Assembly: GCA_041166745.1 (NCBI GenBank)
Contig: JBEEGH010000003.1
Span: forward strand, 186,001-250,000
DNA length: 64,000 nt
Source: DASUCS01 sp041166745
GTDB taxonomy: Bacteria; Actinomycetota; Acidimicrobiia; Acidimicrobiales; JACDCH01
Reading direction: 5' to 3'
Numbering within the stretch: the first letter of the stretch is position 1; each line of letters begins with the position of its first letter. The notes beneath the pieces were generated by a model, which was not told where the DNA came from, made no database searches, and saw only the letters and a program-made list of their open reading frames with translations. Positions 46,199 through 54,542 of the stretch are shown here, piece after piece. Position numbers and translations under genes: made by a program.

Positions 46199-46567
46199 TT
46201 AGCGACGGAGCTCGAACCAAACGACCTTGCCGTCGGGCAGCGCCTCGAAACCCCAGCGGTCGGCGGCCGCGGCCACCATGTGAAGTCCTCGACCCGTGAG
46301 CGACTCACGGGCATACGTCTTCAGCGAAGGCATCGCCCGGTTCTCGTCGCGCACCTCGATACGTACCCGCCCCTCGTCGAGCTGCATGACCACCTCGAAC
46401 GACGTCTGCGCGTGAAGCACGGCATTGGAGGCGAGTTCGGACACGAGCAATACCGCCAGTTCCGCCACCTCGCCGCCGGCACCGAGGGCAGCGGCGACGA
46501 AGCGTCGCGCCGCCCCCGCGCTGCTCGGCTCGGGTGACAAGCGGAGACGTTCGACGATCTCTGTCAT
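46199..46567 (-). CDS. RsbW-like anti-sigma serine kinase (HATPase)
   Basis: A 122-residue GHKL-fold kinase. It has the N-box ELASNAVLHA, the G1-like EVRDENRA and GRGLHMV, with no other domains. By family it binds a sigma factor or phosphorylates STAS antagonists at the DS(T/S)G loop. The sigma factor, two antagonists and phosphatase are all within 4.5 kb, which completes a partner-switching set. The ATG at 46567 is preferred over a GTG ten codons upstream. Confidence 0.85.
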   Translation of the reverse strand: MTEIVERLRLSPEPSSAGAARRFVAAALGAGGEVAELAVLLVSELASNAVLHAQTSFEVVMQLDEGRVRIEVRDENRAMPSLKTYARESLTGRGLHMVAAAADRWGFEALPDGKVVWFELRR

Positions 46568-46636
46568 GCCAGCTCGGTTGCCTGAAGCGACGGTCACAGT
46601 AGTGCGCCTCGACAGACGGGTCGGTCATGCGGGCGC

Positions 46637-46681
46637 AAAACCGAAACACCGCCGCCCCCGGATCAGGGCGGCGATGTTTCG
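46637..46681 (-). terminator. Intrinsic terminator of the DUF6458 gene
   Basis: On the minus strand a 16-bp stem (CGAAACATCGCCGCCC and GGGCGGCGGTGTTTCG) with one U-G pair and an 8-nt loop is followed by GTTTT. It lies 21 bp after the DUF6458 stop codon. Confidence 0.8.
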
Positions 46682-46702
46682 TGTGTGATCTACGACGACT
46701 TG

Positions 46703-46936
46703 TCAGTATTCGTCGATGACGCGTCGCCGGCGGGGGCCGCCATCGACGTAGACGTCGCGGTTTCCGAACCCGCCCCAGCTGTTCCAGAAGATCAGCGACA
46801 GCACGAGGCCGATTGCGCCGATGATCATGAGGATCGCGCCGACGGTCTTGAGGTCGACGCCCTGAACGCGCCAGGTGACTGCGAAATCAAGGATCGCTCC
46901 AACAGCGATCAAGAAAATGCTCGTGCCGAGACCCAT
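46703..46936 (-). CDS. DUF6458-family small membrane protein
   Basis: A 77-residue protein with two TM helices (SIFLIAVGAILDFAV and TVGAILMIIGAIGLVLSLIF) and a short C-terminal tail with WGGF and an Arg cluster. This matches DUF6458 proteins, widespread in actinobacteria. The ATG at 46936 is set by GGAGG 9 bp upstream; the ATG five codons earlier overlaps that GGAGG. It has a stress-type promoter candidate and a strong terminator, so it is a single-gene unit. Confidence 0.88.
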   Translation of the reverse strand: MGLGTSIFLIAVGAILDFAVTWRVQGVDLKTVGAILMIIGAIGLVLSLIFWNSWGGFGNRDVYVDGGPRRRRVIDEY

Positions 46937-46976
46937 GGGTGATGCCTCCATAGTTGGTACGTGGGGTGGTCGTTCG

Positions 46977-47005
46977 GTACCCACGACCCTCCGGGCCCAG
47001 ACACG
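46977..47005 (-). promoter_or_regulatory. Candidate SigB/SigF-type promoter of the DUF6458 gene
   Basis: On the minus strand CGTGTCTGG (47005-46997) precedes GGGTAC (46982-46977) by 14 bp. The csbD promoter has the same two blocks 13 bp apart. It lies in the gap after the cation exporter gene and would give a leader of about 30 bases. Confidence 0.55.
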
Positions 47006-47020
47006 CACGGTGGTCAGCAG

Positions 47021-47929
47021 TCAGTGGCTCTCGTCCTCGCACGCGTGACACTCGAGCTCGAGCGTGGCGTGGACGATTCCATGCCTCGTCGCGAGCACCT
47101 GCTTCAGCTCATCGCCGCGCTGTTGCGCTTCGTGCAGCGACACCTCACCGGCGAGCACGACGTGTGCCGACAGCGCGGGCACGTCGGAAGCGAGGCTCCA
47201 GAGATGGAGGTGATGCACCGCATCGACTCCGCCCTCGGCGAGCAACGTCGCCTCGACCTCGGTGCGGTCCATCCCTGATGGCGTCCCTTCGAGTAGGACG
47301 TGAACGGTGTCGGCCAGCAAGCGAAACCCGGAGTAGACGACGAGCAGTGCGATCGCCAGCGAGGCCACGGGATCTGCCCACGTTGCGTCCCAGATCAGCA
47401 CGGCGAGCGCAGCGACGAACGTGCCCGCCAATCCGATCGCGTCGGTGACCATGTGCATCAACGCGCCTCGCATATTGAGGCTGTGGCCCGTGTTCCGACG
47501 AAGCACCAACGCGCTCACGAGGTTGATCACGATGCCGACCGTCGCCACGATCAGCACGCCTTTCCCCTCGACGGCTGCGGGGTCGCCAACGCGACGCAAC
47601 GCCTCGAACACGATCCACCCCGACGCGACCAAGAGGGTGAGCCCGTTCACGAGCGCTCCGAGTACCTCCGCCCGTTCGAGACCGAACGTCAGGCGGGCCG
47701 TCGAGGGCCGCGATGTGAGCGTCAAAGCGATCAACGCGATCGCGAGCGCGGCCACGTCCGTGAACATGTGCGCTGCATCCGCAAGGAGCGCGAGCGAATG
47801 AAATGCGAAACCACCAGCAACCTCCGCGATGAAGAAGGCGGTGTTGATGACCAAGGTGACGAGCAGGGCGGCGCGTTGCCCCGCCCGCACGGTGGCGTGA
47901 CGGTGATCGTGCTCACGTCGGTCCATCAC
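47021..47929 (-). CDS. CDF-family divalent cation exporter
   Basis: The 302-residue cation diffusion facilitator probably exchanges Zn2+ or Co2+ for protons. It has six TM helices, with the first metal-site half in LLADAAHMFTDV (Asp51, His54, Asp58) and the second in LMHMVTDAIG. A His-rich N-terminus (REHDHRH) precedes TM1 and the C-terminal cytoplasmic dimerisation domain has VHHLHLW and ends CHACEDESH. Similar proteins are CzcD/ZitB. Metal specificity is not fixed by sequence. Confidence 0.92.
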   Translation of the reverse strand: MMDRREHDHRHATVRAGQRAALLVTLVINTAFFIAEVAGGFAFHSLALLADAAHMFTDVAALAIALIALTLTSRPSTARLTFGLERAEVLGALVNGLTLLVASGWIVFEALRRVGDPAAVEGKGVLIVATVGIVINLVSALVLRRNTGHSLNMRGALMHMVTDAIGLAGTFVAALAVLIWDATWADPVASLAIALLVVYSGFRLLADTVHVLLEGTPSGMDRTEVEATLLAEGGVDAVHHLHLWSLASDVPALSAHVVLAGEVSLHEAQQRGDELKQVLATRHGIVHATLELECHACEDESH

Positions 47930-47947
47930 TGCTCGAAAGATAAGGCT

Positions 47948-48925
47948 TCAGCGGACGGTTACGACGACCTTGCCCTTCGCTCGTCGATCGGCGAGCTCTC
48001 GGATGGCCTCACCGGCCCGTTCCAGCGGATAGGTCGATGACACATGCGGCCGCAGCTTTCCGGCGCGCCACCACTCCATGAGCTCGGCGATGTTCTCGCG
48101 ATGTCGGTCGCGCTCCCGACCGACGAACGCGCCCCAGAAGACACCCACGATGTCGCAGCTCTTGAGGAGTGCGAGATTCAGGGGCACCTTGGGGATCTCG
48201 CCTGCGGCAAAGCCGATGACGAGGAACCGGCCCTCCCATGCCATCGCACGCAGCGCGGGCTCGCTGTACGAGCCGCCCACCGCGTCATACACGACGTCGG
48301 CGCCAACTCCTCCCGTGAGCTCGCGTATCCGGGTCTTGAGATCCTCGGTCGAGTAGTTGATCGTCATCGACGCGCCGTACTCACGACACAGCTCGAGCTT
48401 GTCGTCGGTGGATGCTGCGGCGATGACCGTCGCCCCCATCACCGCGCCGAGTTCGACGGCGGCCAACCCGACGCCGCCGGCCGCGCCGAGCACGACCAGT
48501 GTTTCGCCGGGCTTCAAGTGCCCGCGGTCTTTGAGCGCATACTGCGAGGTGCCGTACGCGTACAGGAACGACGAGGCGTGGACGAGGTCGATGTCGTCCG
48601 GGAGCGGGATGATCGAGTCCGCGCTGACGGCGGCCTTCTCAGCCAGCCCACCCCAGCCCGGCGAGGCGATCACCCGATCGCCCACGCTCACGCCCCTCAC
48701 CCCTGGTCCGAGCGCGCTGACGATCCCGGCGACCTCTGCCCCGGGTGAGAACGGGAGCGGTGGCTTGAACTGGTACATGTTCTGGATCATCAAGACGTCC
48801 GGGAAATTGACCGCGCAGGCATGCACGTCGACGACCACTTGGCCATCGCCGGCCACCGGATCGTCGACCTCCTCGAGCACCAGTGACTCGGGGGGACCAA
48901 AGGCTTTGCACAAGACGGCTCGCAC
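47948..48925 (-). CDS. NADPH:quinone oxidoreductase, zinc-independent MDR family
   Basis: The 325-residue medium-chain dehydrogenase has NFPDVLMIQNMYQ, FSPGAEVAGIV, the Rossmann motif VLGAAGGVGLAAVE and YDAVGGS. Catalytic-zinc and structural-zinc Cys ligands are missing, which places it with quinone reductase (Qor)-like enzymes. GTG 48925 starts it. It is divergent from the amidohydrolase gene with a 27-bp gap, so promoters must overlap. Confidence 0.88.
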   Translation of the reverse strand: MRAVLCKAFGPPESLVLEEVDDPVAGDGQVVVDVHACAVNFPDVLMIQNMYQFKPPLPFSPGAEVAGIVSALGPGVRGVSVGDRVIASPGWGGLAEKAAVSADSIIPLPDDIDLVHASSFLYAYGTSQYALKDRGHLKPGETLVVLGAAGGVGLAAVELGAVMGATVIAAASTDDKLELCREYGASMTINYSTEDLKTRIRELTGGVGADVVYDAVGGSYSEPALRAMAWEGRFLVIGFAAGEIPKVPLNLALLKSCDIVGVFWGAFVGRERDRHRENIAELMEWWRAGKLRPHVSSTYPLERAGEAIRELADRRAKGKVVVTVR

Positions 48926-48952
48926 GAAGCGGGGACTCTACTGTTGGTCGTG

Positions 48953-50134
48953 ATGGAGCAACTCGGTCACCCCGTCTTCGACGCCGACAACCACTACTAC
49001 GAGGCGGAGGATGCGTTCACCCGACACCTCGACCCGGCGCTCGGCCCGCGGTGCGTGCAGTGGGCCACGATCGACGGCCGGAAATACCACGTGATAGGCG
49101 GGCGCATCAGCCGCGCCGTCACGAACGCGACGTTCGACCCCATCTCCAAGCCGGGGTGCTTGTACGAGTACTTCCGCGGCAATACCGAGGGGATCAACCC
49201 GCTCGAGCGGTTACGCGATCACGAACCGATCCGAGCCGAATACCGCGATCGCGACGCACGGCTGCAGACGCTCGATGATCAGGGGCTCGCGGGATGTTGG
49301 CTGTTCCCGACGCTCGGCATGATCTACGAGGAGTTGCTGCGACACGATCCCGAAGCGGTCTGCCTCACCTTCCGCGCCTTCAATCGATGGCTGCACGACG
49401 ACTGGGGCTTCAACCACGGCAACCGCATCTTTGCCGCGCCCTACCTCACGCTGGCCGACGCCGACTGGGCCGTCGAGGAGTTGGAGTGGGCCCTCGCGCA
49501 AGGTGCGCAGCTCGTCGTGATGCGGGCGGCGGCACCCACCACCGAGCTCGGACGGCGTTCTCCCTTCGATCCCATGTTCGATCCCGTTTGGGCCCGACTC
49601 GATGAGGCCGGTGTCACCGTCGTGGTGCACGCGGGCGACAGTGGCGTGTCATCCGACGGCTATGCGGTCGACGGCTTCGCCGCGACCTTCAGCGGGGGAT
49701 GGAAGCCCTCGCTGAAGAACTTCGCCATCGAGAAGGCCGTGCACGACTTCTTGCTGTCGATGGTGCTCGAGAATCATCTGGTGAAGTTCCCGAACCTGCG
49801 CGTGGCGTCGGTCGAGAACGGAGCTGAGTTCCTTCCCGACTTGTTCCGAAAGCTGCGTTCCGTGGAGAAGAAGATGCGCGGCTGGTTCGCGGACGATCCG
49901 GTCGAGGTCTTCCGTCGCCAGGTGTGGATCAACCCCTTCTGGGAAGACGATCTCGAGTCGGTCATCGACTGGGTTGGTGCAGATCGCGTGCTGTTCGGAT
50001 CGGACTGGCCGCACATCGAGGCCCTCCCGGAGCCGCTCGACTACTTGCGCGAGACCAAGCGACTCGACGCCGCCGATCGACGCAAGGTGCTCCATGACAA
50101 CGCGATGGAGCTCGTCAAACCACGTCCACGCTGA
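48953..50134 (+). CDS. Amidohydrolase-2 family metal-dependent hydrolase
   Basis: A 393-residue TIM-barrel protein. It has the N-terminal metal motif FDADNHYYE, VVVHAGDSG, a C-terminal LFGSDWPH and a Glu/Asn in SVENGAEF. These match the ACMSD/amidohydrolase-2 group, which includes decarboxylases and lactonases. It is common in actinobacterial degradation pathways; the substrate is unknown. ATG 48953 is chosen; GTG 48950 and TTG 48944 are in frame. The 3' end overlaps the convergent hydrolase gene by 20 bp. Confidence 0.85.
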   Translation: MEQLGHPVFDADNHYYEAEDAFTRHLDPALGPRCVQWATIDGRKYHVIGGRISRAVTNATFDPISKPGCLYEYFRGNTEGINPLERLRDHEPIRAEYRDRDARLQTLDDQGLAGCWLFPTLGMIYEELLRHDPEAVCLTFRAFNRWLHDDWGFNHGNRIFAAPYLTLADADWAVEELEWALAQGAQLVVMRAAAPTTELGRRSPFDPMFDPVWARLDEAGVTVVVHAGDSGVSSDGYAVDGFAATFSGGWKPSLKNFAIEKAVHDFLLSMVLENHLVKFPNLRVASVENGAEFLPDLFRKLRSVEKKMRGWFADDPVEVFRRQVWINPFWEDDLESVIDWVGADRVLFGSDWPHIEALPEPLDYLRETKRLDAADRRKVLHDNAMELVKPRPR

Positions 50135-52292
50135 TCGAGCCGCTCTCGGGGACCTTCACGCGCACTCGCCACACGGGCTCCTCCCAGACGACTTCCAGGT
50201 TCGACGACGCGCGCGGTCGATGGTCGGCCCAGCCGACGATCGTGACGAGCTCGTTCGCACCCAACACGGTGAAGCGAACGCCGTCGTCCAACGCCTCGAC
50301 GTCCGCGAGTCGCGTGTCGCCCGCCATCGCATAGCGGATCGGGTCACCGATCACGGCCAAGCCGCAGGACAGGATCGGTGCGAGTACGCGCAGGTCCCAG
50401 TCGAGCGGATCGAGCGCGATCGGCCACCCGCCGCTCGGCTCGAGGCGCGTCGCCGTACCGCGGCGCCAATCCCAAGACGCCACCGGCCGGTCGGGTGCCG
50501 CTGAACCGACCGTGGCGAGCGGGATCGTCTCGTCGAGATGCGGTTCGGCGCGGGACACATTCAGGGTGACGGCGTAGACCCACCGGCCGGCGGCGTGATC
50601 GGACCACGCCTCGGCCACCAGCGGAACCGCTCGCGCAACGGGATGCTCGGCGAAACAACGGTCGACGACTGCGAGTGGCACATCTGGCCGAACGAGCACA
50701 CCGTCGTCGCGACACGTTCGCATCACGATCTCGCGATCGGCCCGGCCGAGCGGATCACCGATGCCCACCGGCCCAGTCGACAACGCGGCCAGCAGCGCCT
50801 CGACCTCGGAGTGGTGATCGGAGTTCGCGACATCCGACCGGAAGACGTCTTTGTAAGGCCGAAGCGAAAGCGCACGGGCGAGCGCGTTCGTGAGCAAGAA
50901 CCACGCCCAGAGCTCGCCGGGCCCGATCAAGTACCCATGGTCGCCACTCGTGCGAATCGAAGTGAGCGACGGGAGCGTCGATGACTGCAAGAAATCGGCC
51001 GGCGTGGCCATGCACCATTGCAGGGTCATGTCCCGTGCTGCGGCGGCGCGGTCGATGCCTTCCTGCCACGCGCGAGCGCGGCCCGGCTCCGACCGCAAGC
51101 CGCGCACCCCGAGAAAGCTCTCGACGAGCCAATCGTGTTCGAAGGTCTCGACGCCCCAGTCCTCGGCTTCATCGAGCCAACGCTCATAGAGGTCCGATGT
51201 CCGCGGATGGGCTCGGTCGCCATCGATCCAGCACTCGTACTCGTGCACGTAGGACGACGAGGAGGACAGGTGCCGGCAGTGCGTCACGAGTGGGGGATCG
51301 CCGAGCGCGCCGCGCAACGCGCGCACGCCGTCGGGCAGCACGTCCGCTCGCGGCTCCCATCGCACCAAACCCGTCGGCGGTACCACCCAGTCGTCCGTGT
51401 TGAACGGACGCACGACTTCGTGTGGATACCACCACGAGTCCAATTGCACCGCGCCAACCGGGATGTTGCGTTCTCGCAGATCGGCCAGGGTCGCCTGCAG
51501 CGTCGCGGTGGTGTCCGAGCCGGGCTCGGTGCGGTACCAGTAGGCGGAGCCGTTGTCAGTCCAGTACGACAGCCGGCGGCCCAGCTCATCAGCATCCGAA
51601 CGTGGGCGTCGCGTCGCATTGAGCTGCCGGACGATCGCGCCGTAGCGGTCCAAGCACTCGCGGGGTCCGGCCCCGGCGATGACGGCGATCTCGGTGGCAA
51701 AGCCTGCAGGCACTCGCTCGAGATCACCGTGCCATCCACACACGATGCCGTCGTCCACTGCGATCACTTGATCGTGAAACGCATTGAGCGGGCCGAGCAA
51801 CAGACATCGTCCGTCGGGAGCGACGACGCCGAGGGGCTCGACCACCGGAGGTCGAAACGGCAGCAGTCGCCACTTCGCCAGCGAAGCGTCGCTCTGCGTC
51901 GGCCACGCGAACTCGGTGTACTGATACCCGAAGCCCCTGCTGCCCGCTGGAAGGCCGTCGGCGTCGCGGGCGCCCGGGTCGAACGCCGGCCACGCGTACG
52001 ACGGTTGCGCGAATTCTCCCGTCGCGAGTCCGTCGATGGCGGCCAGCGCCTCCATGCGGAACACCATGAGGCTCGAGTCCGCGTCCGCGCGAATCGACAG
52101 TCGCACCCGCCCGTCGTCGAACAGGACGATCGTGTCGTCCTGCTGGTCGATGACGGTCAGCGGCTGCTGTCGGCCGGCGACCGTGAATCGACCTGGCCCG
52201 AACCAGTCCAAGGTGCCGAATTCCACCCGAACGGCACTGTCATCGACCGAAACCGCGAGGTTCCCAGGGGCGGAAAGGCGAACCTCAGGCAT
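50115..52292 (-). CDS. Glycoside hydrolase-like protein, GH36/GH31-clan type, uncharacterised
   Basis: A 725-residue protein. An N-terminal beta-rich domain (about 1-230) is followed by a TIM-barrel-like core with RLSYWTDNGSAYWYRTEPG, VGAVQLDSWWYPHE, ETFEHDWLVESF and MTLQWCMATPADFLQ. A C-terminal beta domain closes it. The YWTDNG and QLDSWWY segments resemble GH36/raffinose-synthase-like and related clan-D hydrolases; Asp residues in LDSWW and EHDWL are candidate catalytic residues. No signal peptide is seen. The specific family and substrate are not recognised. Confidence 0.65.
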   Translation of the reverse strand: MPEVRLSAPGNLAVSVDDSAVRVEFGTLDWFGPGRFTVAGRQQPLTVIDQQDDTIVLFDDGRVRLSIRADADSSLMVFRMEALAAIDGLATGEFAQPSYAWPAFDPGARDADGLPAGSRGFGYQYTEFAWPTQSDASLAKWRLLPFRPPVVEPLGVVAPDGRCLLLGPLNAFHDQVIAVDDGIVCGWHGDLERVPAGFATEIAVIAGAGPRECLDRYGAIVRQLNATRRPRSDADELGRRLSYWTDNGSAYWYRTEPGSDTTATLQATLADLRERNIPVGAVQLDSWWYPHEVVRPFNTDDWVVPPTGLVRWEPRADVLPDGVRALRGALGDPPLVTHCRHLSSSSSYVHEYECWIDGDRAHPRTSDLYERWLDEAEDWGVETFEHDWLVESFLGVRGLRSEPGRARAWQEGIDRAAAARDMTLQWCMATPADFLQSSTLPSLTSIRTSGDHGYLIGPGELWAWFLLTNALARALSLRPYKDVFRSDVANSDHHSEVEALLAALSTGPVGIGDPLGRADREIVMRTCRDDGVLVRPDVPLAVVDRCFAEHPVARAVPLVAEAWSDHAAGRWVYAVTLNVSRAEPHLDETIPLATVGSAAPDRPVASWDWRRGTATRLEPSGGWPIALDPLDWDLRVLAPILSCGLAVIGDPIRYAMAGDTRLADVEALDDGVRFTVLGANELVTIVGWADHRPRASSNLEVVWEEPVWRVRVKVPESGSISVDVV

Positions 52293-52476
52293 CGCCCCGA
52301 GACCCTAAACGCCTGTTCACAGTCCCGTGACCAGCCCGCGTGCAGGCGTTCATCTCGAGCGACTAGACCGGCGCTCATCCCTGGCAGGGGACGCGTCTTC
52401 GGGCCTCGGCCATACGCGGCCGAGGCCTCGGCGCGTTGGCACGAACCATCGGGGGCCGACGGCTTGTTCAGCTGGT

Positions 52477-52536
52477 TCAGGTCAGCAGCAGGATCAGCAA
52501 GATGATGATGACCAGTGCCGGTATTCCGATGTACAC
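52477..52536 (-). CDS. Tiny hydrophobic membrane peptide, 19 residues
   Basis: A GTG start preceded at 5 bp by a perfect GAGGAG (complement of 52542-52547) encodes a 19-residue peptide beginning MYIGIPALV and continuing as one Ile/Leu-rich helix before a TGA. The strong Shine-Dalgarno sequence is the main support. Similar single-helix peptides are usually missed by gene finders. It lies in the 340-bp gap between the hydrolase gene and the 52.6-kb gene; the rest of that gap shows nothing recognisable. Confidence 0.5.
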   Translation of the reverse strand: MYIGIPALVIIILLILLLT

Positions 52537-52632
52537 GTTCACTCCTCATCGAGTTGCCGCGCGCCCAGGTCCGGCTTTCCCTCATCAGTTGTTCCAGAAA
52601 CCCTGCAGGTTTCGCGGGCGGAGCAGCCGGGC

Positions 52633-52842
52633 ATGTTCGGCCCCATGCTCGACGAAAAGGCCCAGTTCTTCTTCTATCTCGCCGCGGTGATCTGTTTTCT
52701 GCTCGCGGCTCTCGGCGAGGGTTGGAAGGGCGGACGTATGACGCGCCGCGGGCTCGCGCCGCGACTGGTGTTGCTTCCGCTCGGGTTGGCGCTGTTCGCG
52801 TTCCCCGTGATGTGGAACACGGGTTACGCCGCGTTCTCGTAG
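52633..52842 (+). CDS. Small two-helix membrane protein
   Basis: A 69-residue protein with two TM helices (FFFYLAAVICFLLAAL and LVLLPLGLALFAFPVMW) joined by a basic loop (KGGRMTRRG). GGAG lies 9 bp upstream of ATG 52633. No family is recognised. Frame upstream of this ATG has no coding character. Confidence 0.65.
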   Translation: MFGPMLDEKAQFFFYLAAVICFLLAALGEGWKGGRMTRRGLAPRLVLLPLGLALFAFPVMWNTGYAAFS

Positions 52843-52892
52843 ATGTGTGTCCCGACGACTAGGGATCCAGAGAACGGGGAAGACCGCCCCGC

Positions 52893-52973
52893 ATGCTGAC
52901 ACTCCTACTCATTGTCTTGGTCGTCCTCTTGCTCACGGGTGGCATCGGCTACAGCCGGCGCAGCCGTCTTTAG
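52893..52973 (+). CDS. Tiny membrane peptide, 26 residues
   Basis: ATG 52893 opens a 26-residue peptide: a single Leu/Val-rich helix (MLTLLLIVLVVLLLTGG) and a basic end (YSRRSRL). It resembles short DUF3309-like single-helix peptides. GGGGA is about 12 bp upstream. It is the second such peptide within 500 bp. Confidence 0.5.
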   Translation: MLTLLLIVLVVLLLTGGIGYSRRSRL

Positions 52974-52993
52974 TCCTCACATCGTTCCTCGTC

Positions 52994-53176
52994 GTGCACA
53001 TTCTTCAGCAGTGCTCGGATCCCACTTGCGACGGCGTCGTTCGCTTCGACTCGTGGTGGCGGGGGCGAAGGGTGGATCACCTCGGGGAGTGCCGTTCGTG
53101 TGGACGGGTCTTCCGCCTCGTCTGTGGCCTGCCCCGCGAAATCGGCCATTTGCGCGAACGGGAGCTGAGCGCCTAG
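52994..53176 (+). CDS. Small zinc-ribbon-like protein
   Basis: A 60-residue frame from GTG 52994 has four Cys: QCSDPTCDG near the N-terminus, then ECRSCGRVFRLVCG. The CxxxxC...CxxC spacing suggests a zinc-binding knuckle. No family is recognised and the start is uncertain. The stop is 10 bp before the carbonic anhydrase gene, so the two may be co-transcribed. Confidence 0.5.
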   Translation: MHILQQCSDPTCDGVVRFDSWWRGRRVDHLGECRSCGRVFRLVCGLPREIGHLRERELSA

Positions 53177-53186
53177 TCAGTTCTGC

Positions 53187-53675
53187 GTGACGCAGATCGA
53201 CGCGCTGCTCGACGCGAACAAGGGCTACGCCGCCGCCCGGGCGAACGTTGCCGATCGCCGCCCCGGGCGGCAGTTGGCGGTGGTGACGTGCATGGACGCT
53301 CGCATCGACGTTTTCGCAGCGCTCGGCCTGCATCTCGGCGAGGCACTCGTGATCCGCAATGCCGGCGGGCGGGTGACCGATGATGTCCTCCGCAGCCTGG
53401 CCCTGTCATGCCATGTGCTGGGCGTCGACACGCTCGTGGTGATGCAACACACGAAGTGCGGTCTCGCGGGCGTGACCGACGAGGAGTTGCAGGCGCTCAC
53501 GGGTGCCGATCTCGGGTTCTTCCCGATCGACGATCATGCGGCCGCTCTGCGCGAGGACATCGAGTTGCTCGCGGCCCAGTCCTACCTCGCTCCGCTGAAG
53601 GTCATCGCGGGCCTCGTCTACGACGTCGAGAGCGGCGAGCTCGACGACGTCGTCCGCTGGAACCGCCCCGCCTAG
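53187..53675 (+). CDS. Beta-class carbonic anhydrase
   Basis: The 162-residue enzyme interconverts CO2 and bicarbonate. Zinc ligands are Cys35 (TCMDAR), His88 and Cys91 (QHTKCG), with the Asp37-Arg39 dyad and IRNAGG. The length matches the short beta-CA group including Rv1284. GTG 53187 starts it. Bicarbonate is also the substrate of the biotin carboxylase at 6-7.8 kb. Confidence 0.93.
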   Translation: MTQIDALLDANKGYAAARANVADRRPGRQLAVVTCMDARIDVFAALGLHLGEALVIRNAGGRVTDDVLRSLALSCHVLGVDTLVVMQHTKCGLAGVTDEELQALTGADLGFFPIDDHAAALREDIELLAAQSYLAPLKVIAGLVYDVESGELDDVVRWNRPA

Positions 53676-53699
53676 TTCCCGCGGCGAGATGATGGAGCC

Positions 53700-54542
53700 G
53701 TGGAACGGATCACGCGTCGTCGGGTGCTGACCGGCGGCGTGGCGACTGGCGTGGTCGCCGTAGCCGGCGGCGGGGTTGTGGCCACTCGGAACATCCACGG
53801 CACGCGGCGCTTCCTGCATCGGCATGGCCTGCTCGACGGTCCCGACCGCGCCGCGCCGGCGGTCAACCTCTTGGTCGACTACGGCACCCTGCAATCCTCG
53901 TTCGGTCCCATCAACTACGGCTTGTACCTGCCGGCGGGCAACGTCGCCGCCGTCCTGTACTGCCTGCACGGTCGCGGCGGAAGTAGGCACGACGCGTTCG
54001 ACGGCATCGGAGTTCATCGCTTCATCGCCGACCGAGGGTTGCCGTGGGGTGTCGCGTCACTCGACGGTGCCGAAACCTTCTGGCACAAACGCAAAGACGG
54101 ATCCGACACGCAACGCGACCTCATCGACGGGCTCATTCCCTTCGTGTCGACGAAGGCCTCCGGCGCACGATCGGCCGTCATCGGCTGGTCAGCCGGCGGA
54201 TACGGAGCGCTCCTCGCGCTCCTCCAGCATCCGGACAAGTTCGTCGCCGCAGTCGCCAACGGCCCGTCACTCTGGTCGACGTTCTCGTCAGCGACCCCGG
54301 GCGCCTTCGACGACGTCGCCGACTTCGACGCGAACAATGTGCTGCGCGACGCGTCGCAGCTCTCGGGTCGGGCCGTCCGTGTGGATTGCGGTGAGGACGA
54401 CCCCTTTGCCGACTCGGTCCGGCAACTCCAGCAACGGGCGCCATCGATCGAAGGACGCGTTCGAGCGGGATTCCACGAGGATGCGTCGTGGCGGAGCTAC
54501 CTGCCGGAACAGCTCGACTTCATCCAACAGCACGTCGGCTAG
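53700..54542 (+). CDS. Tat-exported alpha/beta-hydrolase (esterase)
   Basis: A 280-residue protein. A twin-arginine signal (ITRRRVLTGG followed by a hydrophobic stretch) precedes an esterase-D/antigen-85-like hydrolase core with LYCLHGRGG and the nucleophile elbow GWSAGG. Acid and His residues plausibly lie in DCGEDDPF and the C-terminal AGFHED. It is probably secreted or surface-associated. The substrate is unknown. It converges with the serine hydrolase gene (4-bp overlap). Confidence 0.85.
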   Translation: MERITRRRVLTGGVATGVVAVAGGGVVATRNIHGTRRFLHRHGLLDGPDRAAPAVNLLVDYGTLQSSFGPINYGLYLPAGNVAAVLYCLHGRGGSRHDAFDGIGVHRFIADRGLPWGVASLDGAETFWHKRKDGSDTQRDLIDGLIPFVSTKASGARSAVIGWSAGGYGALLALLQHPDKFVAAVANGPSLWSTFSSATPGAFDDVADFDANNVLRDASQLSGRAVRVDCGEDDPFADSVRQLQQRAPSIEGRVRAGFHEDASWRSYLPEQLDFIQQHVG

